Part shown: positions 42,859-51,606 of the stretch, piece after piece | Position numbering within the stretch: position 1 is the stretch's first letter | Layout of the letters: the number at the start of each line of letters is the position of its first letter | Assembly: GCA_018372435.1 (NCBI GenBank) | Contig: JAHAJA010000013.1 | Location: 31,863 to 95,862 of the forward strand | DNA length: 64,000 nt | Reading direction: 5' to 3' | Origin: Clostridiales bacterium | GTDB lineage: Bacteria; Bacillota; Clostridia; Lachnospirales; Lachnospiraceae | The notes under the pieces: generated by a model | Databases searched by the model: none | What the model saw: only the letters and a program-made list of their open reading frames with translations | Told to the model about the DNA's origin: nothing | Program-made: the position numbers and the translations under genes

Positions 42859-43938
42859 ATGAAGAGAATTGGTTTGTTAACAAGTGGTGGAGATTGTCAA
42901 AGCTTAAATGCAACCATGCGAGGTGTTGCAAAATCATTATATGAAGCATATGGATCTGATGAGATTGAGATATATGGTGTATTAGAAGGATATAAGGGAT
43001 TAATCTATGGAAACTATGAACAAATGAAACCAAAAGACTTCTCTGGAATTCTAACAGAGGGTGGAACAATCATTGGAACTTCAAGACAACCTTTTAAATA
43101 TATGCGTACTCCTGACGAGAACGGATTAGATAAGGTTAAGGCAATGAAAGACAATTATAAGAAGATGAAATTAGATTGTCTTGTAATCTTAGGTGGTAAT
43201 GGAACGCATAAAACAGCAAATCTTCTTAAAGAAGAAGGGTTGAATGTAGTAACATTACCTAAGACAATTGATAATGATATCTGGGGAACGGACATTACGT
43301 TTGGTTTTCAAAGCGCGGTTAATATTGCAACAGATGCAATTGATTGTATTCATACAACAGCTGCATCTCACCGTAGAGTATTTATCGTTGAAGTAATGGG
43401 ACACAAAGTTGGCTGGTTAACTTTACATGCTGGAATTGCTGGAGGGGCGGATGTTATCTTAATACCAGAGATTCCATATAATATTGATTCTGTAGTAGCG
43501 GCAATAGAGAAAAGAACTGCTGAGGGAAAGAAATTCTCTATTCTTGCAGTTGCAGAAGGAGCAATCTCTGCTGAAGACGCAGTACTATCTAAGAAAGAGA
43601 GAAAAGCAAAATATAAGAATTCACCTTATCCTTCTATCTCCTATAAGATTGGTAAAGAGATTGAAGAAAAAACAGGACAAGAGATTCGCATCACAGTACC
43701 TGGACATACTCAGCGTGGAGGTGCACCATGTCCATTTGACCGCGTAATCTCTACTCGCTTAGGAGCAGCAGCGGCAGAATTAATTAAGAAGGAACAATAT
43801 GGATATATGGTAGGATTCCGTGATGGAGAGATTATTCCCGTTCCATTAGAAGAAGTAGCTGGTAAACTAAAGATGGTTGATCGAAACGCTTCCATTATCA
43901 AAGAGGCAAAGAGTATTGGTATTAACTTTGGAGATTAG
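42859..43938 (+). CDS. 6-phosphofructokinase (phosphoryl donor ambiguous)
   Basis: Phosphorylates fructose-6-phosphate. The 359-residue protein has IGLLTSGGDCQSLNATMRG, VILGGNGTHKTANLL, the catalytic PKTIDNDIWGTD, VEVMGHKVGWLTLHAGIAGGAD and VPGHTQRGGAPCPFDR. At the two donor-specificity sites it shows GGNG (Gly, as in ATP enzymes) and PKTIDND (Lys, as in PPi enzymes), so ATP versus PPi use cannot be fixed by motif. The ATG at 42859 has AAGGAG 8 bases upstream and matches family N-termini. It is a single gene under its own promoter. Confidence 0.92.
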   Translation: MKRIGLLTSGGDCQSLNATMRGVAKSLYEAYGSDEIEIYGVLEGYKGLIYGNYEQMKPKDFSGILTEGGTIIGTSRQPFKYMRTPDENGLDKVKAMKDNYKKMKLDCLVILGGNGTHKTANLLKEEGLNVVTLPKTIDNDIWGTDITFGFQSAVNIATDAIDCIHTTAASHRRVFIVEVMGHKVGWLTLHAGIAGGADVILIPEIPYNIDSVVAAIEKRTAEGKKFSILAVAEGAISAEDAVLSKKERKAKYKNSPYPSISYKIGKEIEEKTGQEIRITVPGHTQRGGAPCPFDRVISTRLGAAAAELIKKEQYGYMVGFRDGEIIPVPLEEVAGKLKMVDRNASIIKEAKSIGINFGD

Positions 43939-44016
43939 TAAGTAATCGTTAATTGCAAAAACAAATTACTTTTGTTATGATAGAATAATAAAGTAATAGA
44001 AAAGGATGTGCAGGGT

Positions 44017-45600
44017 ATGGCATATACTGCCCTTTATAGAAAGTTCCGACCAACTGAGTTTGGTGATGTCAAAGGTCAGGATCATATAGTAACAACATTA
44101 AGAAACCAAATTAAATCTGACCGTGTGGGACATGCATATTTGTTCTGTGGTACAAGAGGAACTGGTAAGACAACCATAGCTAAGATTTTAGCCAAGGCAG
44201 TCAATTGTGAGAACCCAATAGGTGGTAATCCATGCAATGAATGTAGCATGTGTAAGGAAATTAATAATCAGAATTCCATGAACGTAATTGAAATAGATGC
44301 TGCTTCTAATAATGGTGTTGACAATATACGTGATATTATTGATGAGGTACAATATTCACCGACAAGGGGACGTTATAAGGTATATATCATCGACGAGGTT
44401 CATATGCTTTCAGCAGGAGCATTTAATGCCCTTCTTAAGACATTAGAAGAACCTCCTTCTTACGTTATATTTATCTTAGCGACAACGGAAGTTCACAAGA
44501 TTCCAGTGACAATATTATCAAGATGTCAGCGTTATGACTTTAAACGAATTACCATTGATATAATCACAGACAGGTTGTATGAGTTATTAGAGAAAGAACA
44601 AGTAGAAGCTGAGGAAAAGGCAGTACGTTACATTGCTAAGTCAGCAGACGGAGCACTTCGTGATGCGCTAAGTTTGTTAGATCAATGTATGGCATTTTAT
44701 TTTGGTGAGAAACTAACCTATGATAATGTGCTTGAGGTACTTGGTGCTGTTGATACACAGGTTTTCTCGACTCTTTTGCGTTATATCATTGATGGTAAGG
44801 TTACTGATTGCATAGAGCTTATCGAAAGACTTATTATTGAAGGTAGAGAGCTTGGACAGTTCGTAGTAGACTTCACCTGGTACCTTCGTAATTTGTTATT
44901 GGTTAAGACATCGGAGGCAGCAGAAGATATTATTGACATATCATCAGAGAATCTAATAGAATTAAAAGAGAATGCAACGAATATATCAGTAGATACTTTA
45001 ATGAGATATATTAGGATTTTTTCAGAGCTTTCGAATCAAGTTAAATATGCATCACAAAAACGTGTACTTGTTGAGATAGCAGTCATAAAATTATGTAAAC
45101 CACAGATGGAAAGAAGTTATGACTCTATACTGGACAGGTTAAATCAAATAGAAAAACAGTTACAAAATGGAGTACAGATTGTAGCAAATGGTGGACCAAA
45201 CAGCAATATAGTTGCACCGATAGAACAAGAGGAAGATGCTACACCATCAATCTCCATGGAAGACCTGGAGAAAGCAGTATCAGAAGATATTAAACAAGTG
45301 GTACAGAATTGGAGAGCAATTATAGGCGGGCTTTCGGGGTCTTTAAAGCCAATGCTGTTGAATGCTAAGCTTAGTATTGGACCAGACAATCAATTAATTC
45401 TTATATTTACAGAAGCTGTAGATAAGGATTATGTGGAGAAAGAGGAACGTATAGAAGCAATCGAAGCTTCCATTGCTGAGAAGATTGGTAAGAGAGTCGC
45501 TATACGCACGAAGCTTATTGATTCAGGGAATGAGAAGACGAATGAATTTCCTGATTTAACAAAGATATTCAAAAACATTGATATAGAATATGAAAATTAA
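44017..45600 (+). CDS. dnaX: DNA polymerase III subunit gamma/tau
   Basis: Clamp-loader ATPase of the replisome. The 527-residue protein opens MAYTALYRKFRPTEFGDVKGQD and has Walker A GTRGTGKT. The zinc module is CENPIGGNPCNECSMC, Walker B is VYIIDEVHML, the sensor 1 region ILATTEVHKIPVTILSRCQR, and sensor 2 is in DGALRDALSLLDQ. The C-terminal part is shorter than full tau. Start 44017 has AAAGGA 10 bases upstream; a GTG three codons earlier is also in frame. It is followed by ybaB and recR, the conserved dnaX-ybaB-recR order. Confidence 0.96.
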   Translation: MAYTALYRKFRPTEFGDVKGQDHIVTTLRNQIKSDRVGHAYLFCGTRGTGKTTIAKILAKAVNCENPIGGNPCNECSMCKEINNQNSMNVIEIDAASNNGVDNIRDIIDEVQYSPTRGRYKVYIIDEVHMLSAGAFNALLKTLEEPPSYVIFILATTEVHKIPVTILSRCQRYDFKRITIDIITDRLYELLEKEQVEAEEKAVRYIAKSADGALRDALSLLDQCMAFYFGEKLTYDNVLEVLGAVDTQVFSTLLRYIIDGKVTDCIELIERLIIEGRELGQFVVDFTWYLRNLLLVKTSEAAEDIIDISSENLIELKENATNISVDTLMRYIRIFSELSNQVKYASQKRVLVEIAVIKLCKPQMERSYDSILDRLNQIEKQLQNGVQIVANGGPNSNIVAPIEQEEDATPSISMEDLEKAVSEDIKQVVQNWRAIIGGLSGSLKPMLLNAKLSIGPDNQLILIFTEAVDKDYVEKEERIEAIEASIAEKIGKRVAIRTKLIDSGNEKTNEFPDLTKIFKNIDIEYEN

Positions 45601-45679
45601 CTACTTAAGAGTATTATAACGAATATGAAGTAGGAATTAAGTAACTAGAATGTAGTAAGTAAATAGGAGGAATATTAAT

Positions 45680-46033
45680 ATGGCAAAAAGAGGTGGATTC
45701 CCAGGAGCAATGCCTGGTAACATGAACAATCTGATGAAGCAAGCGCAAAAGATGCAAAAACAGATGGAAGAAAAGACAAAGGAAATAGAAACAAAAGAAT
45801 GGGAAGCTACTGCAGGTGGCGGGGCTGTAACGGTTAAAGTATCAGGTAAAAAAGAAGTTGTATCTGTTAAACTATCAGAGGAAGTTGTTGATCCAGATGA
45901 TATTGAGATGTTAGAAGATCTTATTGTAGCTGCTACGAACGAAGCATTACGTAAGATGGAAGAAGAATCAGCTCAAGTTATGAACTCAATTGCAGGCGGT
46001 CTTGGCGGATTAGGCGGCGGATTCCCATTCTAA
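45680..46033 (+). CDS. YbaB/EbfC family nucleoid-associated protein
   Basis: The 117-residue DNA-binding protein begins with a Gly/Met-rich stretch MAKRGGFPGAMPGNMNNLMK. The YbaB core follows (QKMQKQMEEKTKEIETKEWEA, GGGAVTVKVSGKKEVVSVKL, EEVVDPDDIEMLEDLIVAA) and a Gly-rich tail. It is thought to coat DNA and influence gene expression and repair. The position between dnaX and recR is strongly conserved in bacteria. AGGAGGA lies 8 bases before the start. Confidence 0.95.
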   Translation: MAKRGGFPGAMPGNMNNLMKQAQKMQKQMEEKTKEIETKEWEATAGGGAVTVKVSGKKEVVSVKLSEEVVDPDDIEMLEDLIVAATNEALRKMEEESAQVMNSIAGGLGGLGGGFPF

Positions 46034-46054
46034 TAAAGAATTAGAATACTGCAT

Positions 46055-46100
46055 AAAAGGCATGAATGTTTCTTACAAATCGAAACTTTGTGCCTTTTTT
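46055..46100 (+). terminator. Terminator or attenuator between ybaB and recR
   Basis: AAAAGGCA pairs with TGCCTTTT, with an inner GTTTC/GAAAC stem, followed by a T-run. As it lies inside the dnaX-ybaB-recR cluster, read-through would be needed for recR unless recR has its own promoter. Confidence 0.7.
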
Positions 46101-46129
46101 ATATAGTAGGAAGGTAGCATGGTGTAAAC

Positions 46130-46726
46130 ATGGATTATTATAGTAGTCAAATAACAAAATTAATAGAACAATTATCAAGATTACCAGGAATAGGTGGTAA
46201 GACAGCACAACGTTTGGCTTTTCATATAATTAATATGCCACAGGATCAAGTAGCAGCATTATCGGCATCTATTACCGAAGCGAAAAATAATGTCAGGTAT
46301 TGTACAAGCTGTTACACATTAACGGATAAAGAAGTATGCCCAATCTGTGCAAGCGAGAAGAGAAATCATAAACAGATCATGGTGGTAGAGAATACAAGAG
46401 ATTTAGCGGCATATGAGAAAACCCAAAAATATGACGGGATTTATCACGTATTGCATGGTGCAATCTCTCCAATGCTTGGAATTGGACCATCAGATATTAA
46501 GTTGAAGGAGTTAATGCTACGTCTACAAGGGGAGGTAGATGAAGTCATTATAGCAACCAATTCAAGCCTAGAAGGAGAAACTACGGCGATGTATATTAGT
46601 AAGTTAATAAAGCCAACCGGAATTAAAGTTAGTAGGATTGCCAGCGGTGTACCAGTAGGTGGAGACTTAGAATATATTGATGAGGTTACACTGCTTCGTG
46701 CGTTAGAAGGAAGAACAGAATTATAA
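46130..46726 (+). CDS. recR: Recombination protein RecR
   Basis: Acts with RecO to load RecA in gap repair. The 198-residue protein has a helix-hairpin-helix LSRLPGIGGKTAQRLAFHI, a Cys4 zinc finger CTSCYTLTDKEVCPIC, and Toprim-type motifs VVENTRDLAAYE and LMLRLQGEVDEVIIATNSS, with SRIASGVPVGGDLEYIDEVTL at the C-terminus. The ribosome site is weak (GGTG 5 bases or GGAAGG 13 bases upstream). A strong terminator follows. Confidence 0.96.
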   Translation: MDYYSSQITKLIEQLSRLPGIGGKTAQRLAFHIINMPQDQVAALSASITEAKNNVRYCTSCYTLTDKEVCPICASEKRNHKQIMVVENTRDLAAYEKTQKYDGIYHVLHGAISPMLGIGPSDIKLKELMLRLQGEVDEVIIATNSSLEGETTAMYISKLIKPTGIKVSRIASGVPVGGDLEYIDEVTLLRALEGRTEL

Positions 46727-46745
46727 AAGTGCATTAAAATGCACA

Positions 46746-46785
46746 AAAAAAGAAGATGCAAATCCGAGTGCATCTTCTTTTTTTT
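46746..46785 (+). terminator. Terminator after recR
   Basis: AAAGAAGATGCA pairs with TGCATCTTCTTT followed by T residues. A second small hairpin (GTGCATT/AATGCAC) lies just before it. Confidence 0.92.
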
Positions 46786-47038
46786 GTTAATGAGAGGGGG
46801 GGAGTATTTCAAATGTATGAAAATCTCTTGCAAGTATTATTATATCAAGCAGTTGTGACCGGAGTATGGACAAACCATAAAAAGAAAATTAATATAAAAA
46901 AATTCATGAGTCAAACATAAAACAAACATAAAAAAGATATTAAGGAAAAATAAACAGCTAAAAAATGCGTCTTTTAGGCAACTGGGACTTCCGTGTCGGC
47001 ATATATTATTATGAGTATTTTTTGCAAGGAGTAGGTGT

Positions 47039-47986
47039 ATGAAACAGAAAGTATGTAAACTAGGGATACTACTTCTCATTATATTACTGATACCATGTGG
47101 CATTACATATCTATTATCAGGAAAAGGTTCTAAATCAAGTGGAACAAAAAATGATTCAATTCGTATTCGTGTAGAAGAAAACGGAGTAGATAAAGAATAT
47201 TCTCTCGATACATATATTATGATGGCAATGGCAGCAGATATACCAGCAACATATGAGTTAGAGACACTGAAGGCTCAAGCAACGATACTACGTACGTATG
47301 TTTATGTGGTAGCTAAGAAAAACAAGACCAATTCCCTCAAAGCAGATGATATTGGATTACAATACAAAGCACTGGATACAGCCAAAGTTAGCTGGGGAGA
47401 GGAGAACGCAGATCAATATGAAAAAAAGTTATTGAAGGCGATCGAAGATACAAACAATATGGTGGTTACATATAATGACGATTTAGTTATTCCGCTTTTC
47501 CACCCAGTTAGTATTGGAATGACAAGAAGTTCCAAACAAGCAATCGGTGAAGATATTGCATACTTAGCTTCTGTTGAAAGCAAAGGAGATGTACAAAGTA
47601 CAGACTACATGAAAATCAGTAGTATTCCCAAAGAAACAGTGGTAGAGCAGTTAAAGAAGGTCTATCCAGATTGCAATGTATCAAAAGATTCCTTAGAAGA
47701 TGACATTGAAATTGAGAAACGCGATGAGGATGGGTATATTAAATCCATTCAAATAGGAGATGAATCAATAACAGGTGATGAATTTGCAAGCTTTTTTGAA
47801 CTGAATAGTACGAACTTCTATATAGAAACGTATGAGGATTCGCTACGATTTATATGTAAAGGTAAGGGGCATGGACTTGGATTGAGTCAATATGGTGCTA
47901 ATTTTATGGCTTTACAAGGGTATAAATATGATGAAATTCTAGAATATTATTTTACACAAACTCAGGTAGTAGAATATATACAATAA
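47039..47986 (+). CDS. spoIID: SpoIID-like sporulation protein (lytic transglycosylase)
   Basis: Peptidoglycan hydrolase needed for engulfment during sporulation. One N-terminal membrane anchor (LGILLLIILLIPCGITYLL) precedes the SpoIID domain in this 315-residue protein. DTYIMMAMAADIPATYELETLKAQ includes the normally Glu-containing catalytic segment, and FICKGKGHGLGLSQYGANFMA is the C-terminal signature. The catalytic Glu expected near MVxxEMP aligns with MAADIPA, so it is not obvious; activity should be checked. AAGGAG lies upstream of the start. It is followed by spoIIQ after 62 bases. Confidence 0.9.
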   Translation: MKQKVCKLGILLLIILLIPCGITYLLSGKGSKSSGTKNDSIRIRVEENGVDKEYSLDTYIMMAMAADIPATYELETLKAQATILRTYVYVVAKKNKTNSLKADDIGLQYKALDTAKVSWGEENADQYEKKLLKAIEDTNNMVVTYNDDLVIPLFHPVSIGMTRSSKQAIGEDIAYLASVESKGDVQSTDYMKISSIPKETVVEQLKKVYPDCNVSKDSLEDDIEIEKRDEDGYIKSIQIGDESITGDEFASFFELNSTNFYIETYEDSLRFICKGKGHGLGLSQYGANFMALQGYKYDEILEYYFTQTQVVEYIQ

Positions 47987-48048
47987 ATTAAGAATGCCAA
48001 TGTATAAAACTTTCATTTCTGGTGAGAATATTGCTAGAGGTGATGAAT

Positions 48049-48867
48049 GTGAGTAAAAAGAATGTTCCAGACTTTCTAAAAGCCAAAGGCTTTTATGTGT
48101 CTTTACTTACTGGTATATGTGCATTATGCATTATCTGCGTTGTGTACGTAAGTATGCTTACTAGTAACGATAAAGATAATGTTGTAGATTTGAATGATTC
48201 AAACAATCAAACAGAAGATATGGTTAAAGATGGCCAGAATACAGAAGTTGCTGATTCAGATTTAACGAATGAACAAAATGTAGCAGGTATTGATGCAGAT
48301 GTTCCTTCTGATCTAACAGGAGATGCAGAAATCCAAGATGCAGAAGAAGTAAAAGAGACAGCATCTAATGCAGTTACCACACAAGAACAAGCAGATGCAC
48401 AAGAAGAGAACAGTGCAGTTGCAACAAGCGGTAAAAGTACCAATTTAACATTTAACGAGGAAAAGGGATTACTCTGGCCAGTTGATGGTAATGTTATCAT
48501 GAATTATAGTATGAGCAGCGTAATATATTTTCAAACACTAGATCAATATAAGTGTAATCCAGCTATTATTATTCAGGCGGAAGTCGGAGAAGAAGTACTT
48601 AATGCTGCAAAAGGAATTGTATCCGATATCTCTTACAATGAAGAGACTGGAAACACTGTCACTGTATCAATTGGTGATGGATACAAAGTAATCTATGGGC
48701 AATTAGATGAAAATCTAAACGTTAAAGAAGGTCAAACCGTTTCAGAGGGTACTGCAATCGGTACAATTGCAAAACCAACAAAATACTATGTAAAAGAAGG
48801 AACTAATTTATTCTTTGAAGTATTATTAGAGGATGAAACAGTTAATCCAATGTTATTATTACGTTAA
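48049..48867 (+). CDS. spoIIQ: SpoIIQ-like protein with degenerate M23/LytM domain
   Basis: Forespore membrane protein that pairs with SpoIIIAH across the intermembrane space. The 272-residue protein has one N-terminal span (FYVSLLTGICALCIICVVYVS) and an acidic linker (residues 45-135). It then has an M23-like fold (LLWPVDGNVIMNYSMSS, EEVLNAAKGIVSDISYNEETG, VIYGQLDENLNVKEGQTVS). The zinc ligands of active LytM enzymes are missing: the HxH position reads YGQLD, and the first His site reads DQYKCNP. The GTG at 48049 has GAGG 8 bases upstream; an in-frame ATG at 48043 is the alternative. Confidence 0.88.
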   Translation: MSKKNVPDFLKAKGFYVSLLTGICALCIICVVYVSMLTSNDKDNVVDLNDSNNQTEDMVKDGQNTEVADSDLTNEQNVAGIDADVPSDLTGDAEIQDAEEVKETASNAVTTQEQADAQEENSAVATSGKSTNLTFNEEKGLLWPVDGNVIMNYSMSSVIYFQTLDQYKCNPAIIIQAEVGEEVLNAAKGIVSDISYNEETGNTVTVSIGDGYKVIYGQLDENLNVKEGQTVSEGTAIGTIAKPTKYYVKEGTNLFFEVLLEDETVNPMLLLR

Positions 48868-48882
48868 TAGGTACAATAAAGA

Positions 48883-48927
48883 AAGAGGATTATTATACGA
48901 AATAAAATCGTATAATAATCCTTTTTC
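48883..48927. terminator. Bidirectional terminator after spoIIQ
   Basis: AGGATTATTATACGA and TCGTATAATAATCCT form a perfect 15-base stem with flanking A-rich and T-rich runs. Confidence 0.93.
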
Positions 48928-48945
48928 TTTATATGTGCTGTATAC

Positions 48946-49836
48946 CTATTGTTTAGAGTCGTATCGTTTCAGAAGATATGGATAAGCCACTGTGATCCAT
49001 AATACGAGAAGAAAATAGCGAATCATATCGGCGGGTATTGAAGCTCCAAGAACTACCTTTAGACCTACTTTTAATAACAAAGCAATACCAATACCAATTA
49101 AAAACTTAACAATTTGTTTTGAAGGATAAGATGACTTTTCATTAAAATGAATGTATGTCGATTCTATATACCAACCGAGTGAGAAACCTATACCTGCACC
49201 AGCCGCTTTACAACAATCTGAAGCATATTTTGAATCAATTACAGAACCTTGTAACAGAATAAGAGAATACACGGCAACTGCTATTGAGATGATACTTAAT
49301 AGGATTGCAGTAATCTTATAATTCTTGTCAAGTAGTTCAAATCGAGTAATAAGATAATTTGTTCCCAAGGAAAGAAGTAAAGTAAGTCCAAAGGATACAA
49401 AGACATCTGCCACGGTGTGTACCCCAAGATACATACGTGATAGCATAACACTGCATATAATGATAAAGCAAATAATTCGATTACGAGTCTTCTTTGTATT
49501 CCATGCAAATGTACTATAAAGAGCAGTTGCACACTGTGTATGTCCACTTGGAAAAGAATAGCCCGTTGCAGTTTTAACTGCCTTTTCTACAGGAATAAAA
49601 GAAGGATCCTTAATCCAGGGTCTTGGTACTCGAAACGTGATTTTTAGCGTCTGAACTAGTAATCCCGAAGTAAAAAAAGAAAAACAAATTCGATACGCAA
49701 GGCGTTTATTATAACACCAATAGAGAAAACAAATAATAGCAAGTACAAGTACTTCTTCTCCAAAGAACGTTAGTAGAAGAAACAAACGATCAAGAAGAGG
49801 GGTACGAATAGATTCTAATACCTTTAAAAATTCCAT
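48946..49836 (-). CDS. PAP2 family phosphatase (integral membrane)
   Basis: The 296-residue membrane protein has the three PAP2 signatures in order: KITFRVPRP (KxxxxxxRP), SFPSGHTQCA (PSGH) and SRMYLGVHTVADV (SRxxxxxHxxxD). About eight to nine membrane helices extend beyond the core, with extra C-terminal helices not usual in short PAP2 enzymes. The substrate is likely undecaprenyl pyrophosphate or phosphatidic acid, not resolvable by sequence. GGAGG lies 7 bases upstream of the start. It is monocistronic and converges on spoIIQ. Confidence 0.92.
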   Translation of the reverse strand: MEFLKVLESIRTPLLDRLFLLLTFFGEEVLVLAIICFLYWCYNKRLAYRICFSFFTSGLLVQTLKITFRVPRPWIKDPSFIPVEKAVKTATGYSFPSGHTQCATALYSTFAWNTKKTRNRIICFIIICSVMLSRMYLGVHTVADVFVSFGLTLLLSLGTNYLITRFELLDKNYKITAILLSIISIAVAVYSLILLQGSVIDSKYASDCCKAAGAGIGFSLGWYIESTYIHFNEKSSYPSKQIVKFLIGIGIALLLKVGLKVVLGASIPADMIRYFLLVLWITVAYPYLLKRYDSKQ

Positions 49837-49922
49837 TTGATACCTCCATAGATTTATGAATTATATTTACATATCTAAGCACATATTATTTCAAATTGAG
49901 TATACTATTATTATAGCAAAGG

Positions 49923-50180
49923 AGTCGGTTGAATAAAAGCTTCAATCTGATAATGCGCAATTTCTGTATAGTGCTTCTGCATAATGTGTAATTGTTGAAT
50001 TGATACATATTGACAACACGCAACCGATTTTATTTACAATGGCTAAGGTAGAGTATTGTCCTGGCCTATAAACGTATTTCTTTGCTATGTTAACGTACGA
50101 GATTAGTTGGTTGCTTCAAATATATAGTATAACTGGGCCATCGCATTTGGTGTATTTCTTATGCGTATGGCTCTTTGTTT
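49923..50180 (+). ncRNA. Candidate structured non-coding RNA
   Basis: No gene fits the 438 bases 49837-50274. AGTCGGTTG (49923-49931) pairs with CAACCGATT (50021-50029), enclosing smaller pairings such as TTCAA/TTGAA and CAATT/AATTG, which gives a rod-like fold of about 107 bases. GTTGGTTGCTTCAA at 50106-50119 partly repeats the left arm and could compete for pairing. A terminator-like hairpin (GGGCCATCGCAT with ATGCGTATGGCTC) then T-rich sequence closes at 50180. A 6S-like RNA is possible but I cannot match its consensus. The upstream promoter is weak. Confidence 0.35.
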
Positions 50181-50274
50181 ATTCTAGGGATTAATACCTA
50201 GATTTTCTTGATTGAAAAAGAAGAATTCATTTGCTATAGTGTTACTTGTAAATAAATGGAAAGCGGGTAAGGGA

Positions 50275-51453
50275 ATGAAAAAGTTAACAAGGGTGTTATT
50301 AATTGTATTGGCATGTGTGGGTATAGCATTACCAGCTGGCAAGGTGTTGGCTACTGAGATGACAGACACAACTGCAAACGGTTCAATTATTGACACGGAT
50401 ACAAATTACGAAGTAACAGAATTTGAAACAAATGAGTTAGATATAACGCTAGAAGAGCCTAACTATAAAAGTTATTATGTAGATGTTCCTAATGGTCAGA
50501 GTGTAGTTGTACCCATAACGATAGATGAAAAAGGTAGACTGTATTACATATACGACTTTAAGAACGAATACCAAGATCAAAAGTCATATTATTTGGATGT
50601 GTATACGGATGCAGCATGTACACAGATGGCAGATTACTATAACTATGATACCTATTATGGAGAATTAGACGTTACGAAAACAGGAACGTATTATATCAAG
50701 TTCTCGGTAATGGATTCTACTGTGCAACAGGAGACCTTTAATTATTTCAAGTTTAGCTCTTTCTATGTAAATTCTCGTAATGAGACTTTATCTAGTGGGA
50801 AACAAGTAGTAACTGCATTTTTAAGCTATGACAAACCAATCTATTATAAAGTAACGGTAAGTAAACCAGGAAGTATTTCCTTCAACATGCAATCTTCTAA
50901 AGGTGGTAACGTGATTTTATGCAATAGTAAGAAAAAAGCGATTGCAAGTGAGTGCAAATCAACGGATACGGACCATACTTTTGTGTTCGCAGTATCGAAG
51001 GGAACATATTATCTTAAAGTGACCTCACCTTCTTATTTCGCATATGTAATGCAGACGTTCAAAGGAATTACAGATAAGAGCGGACCTAGCAAACAAAAGG
51101 CTAAGACTCTAAAAGTAGATGGTGCCATAGTAAATGCCCTAGCATTATCAACTGAGAAGTCTGGTAAAGCAGATTGGTTTAAGTTTACCAACGACAAGAA
51201 GAGAAAAACAATTGTAGATGTGGTGGGAATGGTATCTTGTGGTGGATTAAAGATAGACTTTTATGATACCAAGGGAACAAGTTGGGGATCTAGATACTTC
51301 TATCCTGCAAATAATGTGGATGGCGGAGTTAGTACTATCTATTACGTCATGGATGGAACGAAAAAACTACCAGAAGGAACATACTATATTAAAGTATCTA
51401 AAACATCTGCAAAAACCAATGCTACCTATAGTGTGGGCGTACGCAGTAAGTAG
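50275..51453 (+). CDS. Secreted protein with pre-peptidase C-terminal-like beta domains (paralogue 1)
   Basis: The 392-residue exported protein has signal peptide MKKLTRVLLIVLACVGIALP, with cleavage after KVLA. The mature part shows three similar beta-sandwich segments ending in GTYYIKFS, GTYYLKVTS and GTYYIKVSKTSA, the hallmark of PPC-type domains, with KADWFKFTNDKKRKTIVDV in the last. No catalytic domain is attached. PPC domains often bind surfaces or carbohydrate. It is a clear paralogue of the next gene, likely from tandem duplication. The ribosome site is poor (AAGGGA close to the ATG); the frame also extends 21 codons upstream. Confidence 0.82.
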   Translation: MKKLTRVLLIVLACVGIALPAGKVLATEMTDTTANGSIIDTDTNYEVTEFETNELDITLEEPNYKSYYVDVPNGQSVVVPITIDEKGRLYYIYDFKNEYQDQKSYYLDVYTDAACTQMADYYNYDTYYGELDVTKTGTYYIKFSVMDSTVQQETFNYFKFSSFYVNSRNETLSSGKQVVTAFLSYDKPIYYKVTVSKPGSISFNMQSSKGGNVILCNSKKKAIASECKSTDTDHTFVFAVSKGTYYLKVTSPSYFAYVMQTFKGITDKSGPSKQKAKTLKVDGAIVNALALSTEKSGKADWFKFTNDKKRKTIVDVVGMVSCGGLKIDFYDTKGTSWGSRYFYPANNVDGGVSTIYYVMDGTKKLPEGTYYIKVSKTSAKTNATYSVGVRSK

Positions 51454-51606
51454 AATAGAAAATTGATACTATTTACTTGAATAGATAGTGTTATAACTAT
51501 TGATAATTAATGGAAGATTTGCTATATTATATAATATGTTTATATAATTATACAAATATAGCATATTAAATGGAAATTTAGACGTTAAATAGGAGGGAAT
51601 TAAACA

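Noticed and set aside
49923..50180. 6S RNA
   Set aside because: The rod shape is suggestive, but no central-bubble consensus or typical length was recognised; it is kept only as an unassigned RNA candidate.
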